NCBI GenBank assembly: GCA_009885665.1
Contig: VFKI01000009.1
Coordinates: forward strand, 1 to 8,714
Length of the DNA stretch: 8,714 bases
Reading direction: 5' to 3'
DNA from: Gammaproteobacteria bacterium
GTDB lineage: Bacteria; Pseudomonadota; Gammaproteobacteria; DSM-16500
In this document: piece by piece, positions 6,401 through 8,714 of the stretch
Numbering within the stretch: the stretch's first letter is position 1
Layout: each line of letters starts with the position of its first letter
The notes under the pieces: model-generated
Seen by the model: the letters and a program-made list of their open reading frames with translations, nothing else
Database searches by the model: none
What the model was told of the DNA's origin: nothing
Translations under genes and position numbers: made by a program

Positions 6401-6524
6401 AAGCTAGGGTAGCGGGTAGCGATGGGGGAGTTGTCAGAGGGGGAGAGCGCTATTCTCCCCCTCTGACGCTCGTCAATGCAGTGTGCTGCGCACTTCACTT
6501 CTTCTACCCTATCTTTTGTAATAG
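6388..6524. mobile_element. 137-bp palindrome-rich insertion, MITE-like
   Basis: This stretch interrupts a sequence that is continuous at 162-199 and is bordered by 13-bp direct repeats (6375-6387 and 6525-6537). Its ends form imperfect inverted repeats of 21 bp, 6392-6412 against 6504-6524, with about 18 matches around the shared TAGGGTAG / CTACCCTA. The centre is a perfect 14-bp-arm hairpin (6433-6446 with 6454-6467). It encodes no plausible protein, so any movement would need a transposase from elsewhere. A shorter relative is at 1131-1185. MITE is the nearest label; a REP-like or RNA-structural element is the alternative. Confidence 0.55.
6433..6467. repeat. Perfect 14-bp hairpin in the insertion centre
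   Basis: GTCAGAGGGGGAGA and TCTCCCCCTCTGAC are exact reverse complements around a 7-nt loop, GCGCTAT. The stem would be very stable in RNA or in single-stranded DNA. No T-run follows in either direction, so it is not a standard intrinsic terminator. It could still block or stabilise RNA between uup and the downstream orphan. Confidence 0.8.
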
Positions 6525-6555
6525 ATACAAAAAATACTTTGGTGCGGAATGTCGG
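6525..6555 (+). repeat. Right half of the split dispersed repeat
   Basis: These 31 bp are identical to 169-199. The sequence after it (GATATGCGCGCGATATC) is not shared with the first copy, which continues CTATAAGC, so the repeat ends near 6555. It lies about 100 nt beyond the uup stop codon. Confidence 0.8.
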
Positions 6556-6657
6556 GATATGCGCGCGATATCGAACTACGGCGAGCATAGCATGTTATTT
6601 GCACAACGCAAAGTTTGATCAGGGCATATTTTAACCAAGGGAAAGATGTGTGCGAGA

Positions 6658-8532
6658 TTATTTATCCATTAACGCAGCCCAGCGTTGCATTGCGGTATCA
6701 ATTTCATGTTCTAATGTCGCCAGACGCTGTAATGCTGCTTGTATTACGTTATGGTCTTGGTTATAAAAGTCAGCTTGTTGTGTGGCGAGTTGTAAGTTGC
6801 TTTGCGTTGCTTCCAGTGCGGCAATTTTTTCCGGTAAAGTTTCTAATTCTTGTTGTTCGCGGTAAGTTAACTTTTGACTGTTTTTTTGTTTATTTGTGGT
6901 TGCGGCCGTTTTTTTGTTTGTCTCAATAGCGATGGTATTTTGTCGCTGCAACCATTCAGCATAGCTGCCAATGTGCTCGTGCACCTGACCGGTGCCATCT
7001 AATATCAATAGACTGGTGACAACATTGTCTAAAAATGCGCGATCATGGCTGACGAGTAATAAAGTGCCTTGGTAATTTAATAATAATTCTTCTAATAATT
7101 CCAGTGTTTCAATATCCAAATCATTGGTGGGTTCATCCATAACTAATAAATTACTGGGTTTGCTGAATAATTTTGCTAACAATAAGCGATTACATTCACC
7201 GCCTGATAAAGCGCGCACCGGCGTGCGAGCGCGTTGTGGCGTAAATAAAAAATCACCTAGATAGCCGATGATATGCTGACGTTTGCCATTGATCTCAACA
7301 AAATCAGCACCCTCGCTGACATTTTCAGCGACTGTTTTATTTAAATCAAGCGCTGCACGTAATTGATCAAAATAGGCAATTTGCAATTGCGTGCCTAATT
7401 GCGCCGTGCCATGTTGTGGGGCGATGTTGCCGAGTAAAATATTCAGCAATGTACTTTTGCCGCTGCCATTTTTGCCAACCAAGCCGATACGGTCGCCACG
7501 CATGATGCGGATAGAAAAATCATCGAGTAATTTTTTACCGTTGTATTGCTGGCTAATATGTTCGGCACTCACGACGAGTTGCCCAGATGCATGGGTGTCG
7601 GTTAATTGAAAACTGGCTTTACCTTGTATGACGCGTCGTTCACTGCGTTTTTTACGCATGCTTTCTAACGCGCGTACGCGACCTTCATTGCGGGTGCGGC
7701 GCGCTTTTATGCCTTGGCGTATCCATTTTTCTTCTTCAGCTAATTTACGATCAAACTCAGCATGTTGTTGTGATTCAGCATGTAGCAATTCTGCTTTATG
7801 CTGTAAAAATAAACGATAATCACCCGGCCATGAGGTTAATTGACCGCGATCCAATTCGATAATACGTGTGGCAAGGCGTTGCAAGAGTGCGCGATCGTGG
7901 GTAATGAAAACGACGCCGCAACGTTGTTGCAGTAATTCTTGCTCTAACCATTCGATAGCTTCAATATCTAAATGATTAGTGGGTTCATCTAATAATAATA
8001 ACTCGGGTTGATTGATCCACGCGCGTGCCACCGCAGCGCGTCGTTGCCAGCCGCCTGATAGGTCTGCAACCGGTTGGTTTGGATCTAAGCCAAAACGATT
8101 TAATAACCGTTCAATCGCTTCATTGATTTGCCAGCCTTCCTGGATATCCAATTGTTGTTGCAAATTTTGCAGGCGCGCCAATTCATCGTCACTTGGCTGG
8201 CTGGATAAGTGTTGTATCAAGTGATGGTAATCTGTCAACAGTTGGCCGACTTGCGCGACACCTTCGGCAACATACTCAAATACCGTTTGGGTATTATGGA
8301 TGGGTAAGTTCTGGTCGAGATACGCCATGCGTAATGCGGGTTTGCGCCATACTGTGCCGCTGTCAGGTAATACTGTACCGGAAATTATTTTTAATAAGGA
8401 TGATTTTCCTGCACCATTTCGGCCAATTAGACAAACGCGTTCGCCCATGGCGATTTGAAATTTGACGTTATCGAGCAAAACATCAAGGCCGAAGGCAAGT
8501 GATATTTGGTCAAGGCTCAGTAATTGTGACAT
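6658..8532 (-). CDS. uup: ABC-F family ATPase Uup
   Basis: This 624-aa protein has two ABC ATPase domains, no membrane segment, and the C-terminal coiled-coil extension that marks Uup among ABC-F proteins. Domain 1 has Walker A GRNGAGKS (37-44), signature LSGGW (158-162), Walker B LLLLDEP (178-184) and switch H212. Domain 2 has GKNGSGKS (353-360), LSGGE (442-446), LLVMDEPTNDLD (462-473) and H496. The charged helical linker between them (about 240-300) is the ABC-F interdomain arm. The C-terminal part (about 535-624) is rich in Gln/Glu and coiled-coil-like. Uup proteins act in the cytosol on ribosomes and branched DNA, and in E. coli their loss raises precise transposon excision. All catalytic residues are intact. 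The ribosome-binding site is weak (GAG, 6 nt from ATG). The adjacent pqi genes seen in some relatives are absent. Confidence 0.95.
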   Translation of the reverse strand: MSQLLSLDQISLAFGLDVLLDNVKFQIAMGERVCLIGRNGAGKSSLLKIISGTVLPDSGTVWRKPALRMAYLDQNLPIHNTQTVFEYVAEGVAQVGQLLTDYHHLIQHLSSQPSDDELARLQNLQQQLDIQEGWQINEAIERLLNRFGLDPNQPVADLSGGWQRRAAVARAWINQPELLLLDEPTNHLDIEAIEWLEQELLQQRCGVVFITHDRALLQRLATRIIELDRGQLTSWPGDYRLFLQHKAELLHAESQQHAEFDRKLAEEEKWIRQGIKARRTRNEGRVRALESMRKKRSERRVIQGKASFQLTDTHASGQLVVSAEHISQQYNGKKLLDDFSIRIMRGDRIGLVGKNGSGKSTLLNILLGNIAPQHGTAQLGTQLQIAYFDQLRAALDLNKTVAENVSEGADFVEINGKRQHIIGYLGDFLFTPQRARTPVRALSGGECNRLLLAKLFSKPSNLLVMDEPTNDLDIETLELLEELLLNYQGTLLLVSHDRAFLDNVVTSLLILDGTGQVHEHIGSYAEWLQRQNTIAIETNKKTAATTNKQKNSQKLTYREQQELETLPEKIAALEATQSNLQLATQQADFYNQDHNVIQAALQRLATLEHEIDTAMQRWAALMDK

Positions 8533-8540
8533 AACACACT

Positions 8541-8590
8541 CGCAGCGCTATCAGGCCGGCTATTATGCCATAAATGCTAGATGCGCTGCG
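8541..8590. repeat. Inverted repeat flanking the uup promoter
   Basis: CGCAGCG (8541-8547) and CGCTGCG (8584-8590) are exact reverse complements on either side of the candidate uup -10. This could be an operator or chance. The arms are short and 36 nt apart. Confidence 0.2.
8562..8570 (-). promoter_or_regulatory. Candidate extended -10 promoter for uup
   Basis: On the minus strand TGG precedes CATAAT, matching the extended -10 form TGn-TATAAT in eight of nine positions including the free one. No good -35 is visible at the usual distance, as is common for extended -10 promoters. The start would be near 8555, giving a leader of about 23 nt before the uup ATG. Confidence 0.45.
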
Positions 8591-8620
8591 ACACTTAAAT
8601 GCCAAATTGTGGCGGCAATT

Positions 8621-8714
8621 TAGAAATGTCCCCTTTTAGCAAGATAGAAATGTCCCCTTTACTGGATTGGTACGAGAATGATTCTTGGCCAACCAGACAG
8701 GAGCGGATCTATCG
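8621..8714 (+). mobile_element. Probable insertion-sequence end with two direct repeats (partial)
   Basis: The 16-bp TAGAAATGTCCCCTTT occurs at 8621-8636 and again exactly at 8645-8660, a 24-nt period. Paired TGTCCCC-type repeats resemble the transposase-binding ends of some insertion sequences (ISNCY/IS481-like or IS21-like). A perfect AGAAT-G-ATTCT palindrome follows (8675-8685). GGAG (8700-8703) then lies 11 nt from the window edge, so a transposase start could come just beyond. No coding sequence is visible, so the family is not settled. Confidence 0.45.

Noticed and set aside
6433..6467. Strong hairpin as an intrinsic terminator for uup
   Set aside because: The stem is excellent, but neither side has the T-run required, and it lies about 190 nt past the uup stop inside a repeat.
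6264..6555. CRISPR array
   Set aside because: The repeats differ in length and orientation, spacing is irregular and there are only two or three copies. They fit a dispersed palindromic element instead.
6373..6588. 71-codon minus-strand frame between uup and the orphan gene
   Set aside because: It consists almost entirely of the split repeat and the palindromic insertion. The translation follows the hairpin sequence and shows no protein-like pattern.

Overview
The window looks like chromosome of a gamma-proteobacterium, probably a host-associated member of the Legionellales/Coxiella-type lineages. This rests on three inferences: the strongly conserved etfB, etfA and uup proteins, the moderate GC content, and the mix of housekeeping genes with orphan, Ser/Gln/Glu-rich proteins that have cysteine-rich C-termini. 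No rRNA, tRNA or CRISPR is visible, and the genus cannot be fixed from this sequence alone.

Layout. The left edge (1-28) resembles an IS3-family terminus, followed by about 275 nt of non-coding, repeat-bearing DNA. A minus-strand short-chain dehydrogenase of the HSD10 / 3-hydroxyacyl-CoA dehydrogenase type II kind (304-1059) is divergent from a tight plus-strand run: etfB (1218-1970), etfA (1967-2929, 4-nt overlap), a beta-CASP metallo-beta-lactamase RNA nuclease (about 2938-4296) and an unrecognised 298-aa protein (4299-5195, starting 2 nt after the nuclease stop). Facing it tail to tail is a second unrecognised protein on the minus strand (5220-6257, 345 aa). About 400 nt of repeats and hairpins then separate it from uup, an ABC-F ATPase (6658-8532, minus). 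The right edge (8621-8714) carries two direct 16-bp repeats that look like the end of another insertion sequence.

How the parts fit. The dehydrogenase and the two electron-transfer-flavoprotein subunits are compatible with one pathway, beta-oxidation or branched-chain acyl-CoA breakdown: acyl-CoA dehydrogenases pass electrons to ETF, and the SDR oxidises the hydroxyacyl-CoA. The nuclease and the orphan gene seem to share the etf transcript without an obvious metabolic link.

The most unusual material is outside the recognised genes. A short repeat family occurs as an apparently uninterrupted copy (162-199) and as a copy split by a 137-bp palindrome-rich insertion (6388-6524) with 13-bp direct repeats at its borders. 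A shorter relative of that insertion sits in front of etfB. An inverted degenerate copy plus a 15-bp-arm palindrome lies in front of, and in frame with, the minus-strand orphan. Both orphan proteins end in a CCR-x-x pentapeptide (CCRLC and CCRTS) that resembles a CaaX-type lipidation signal.
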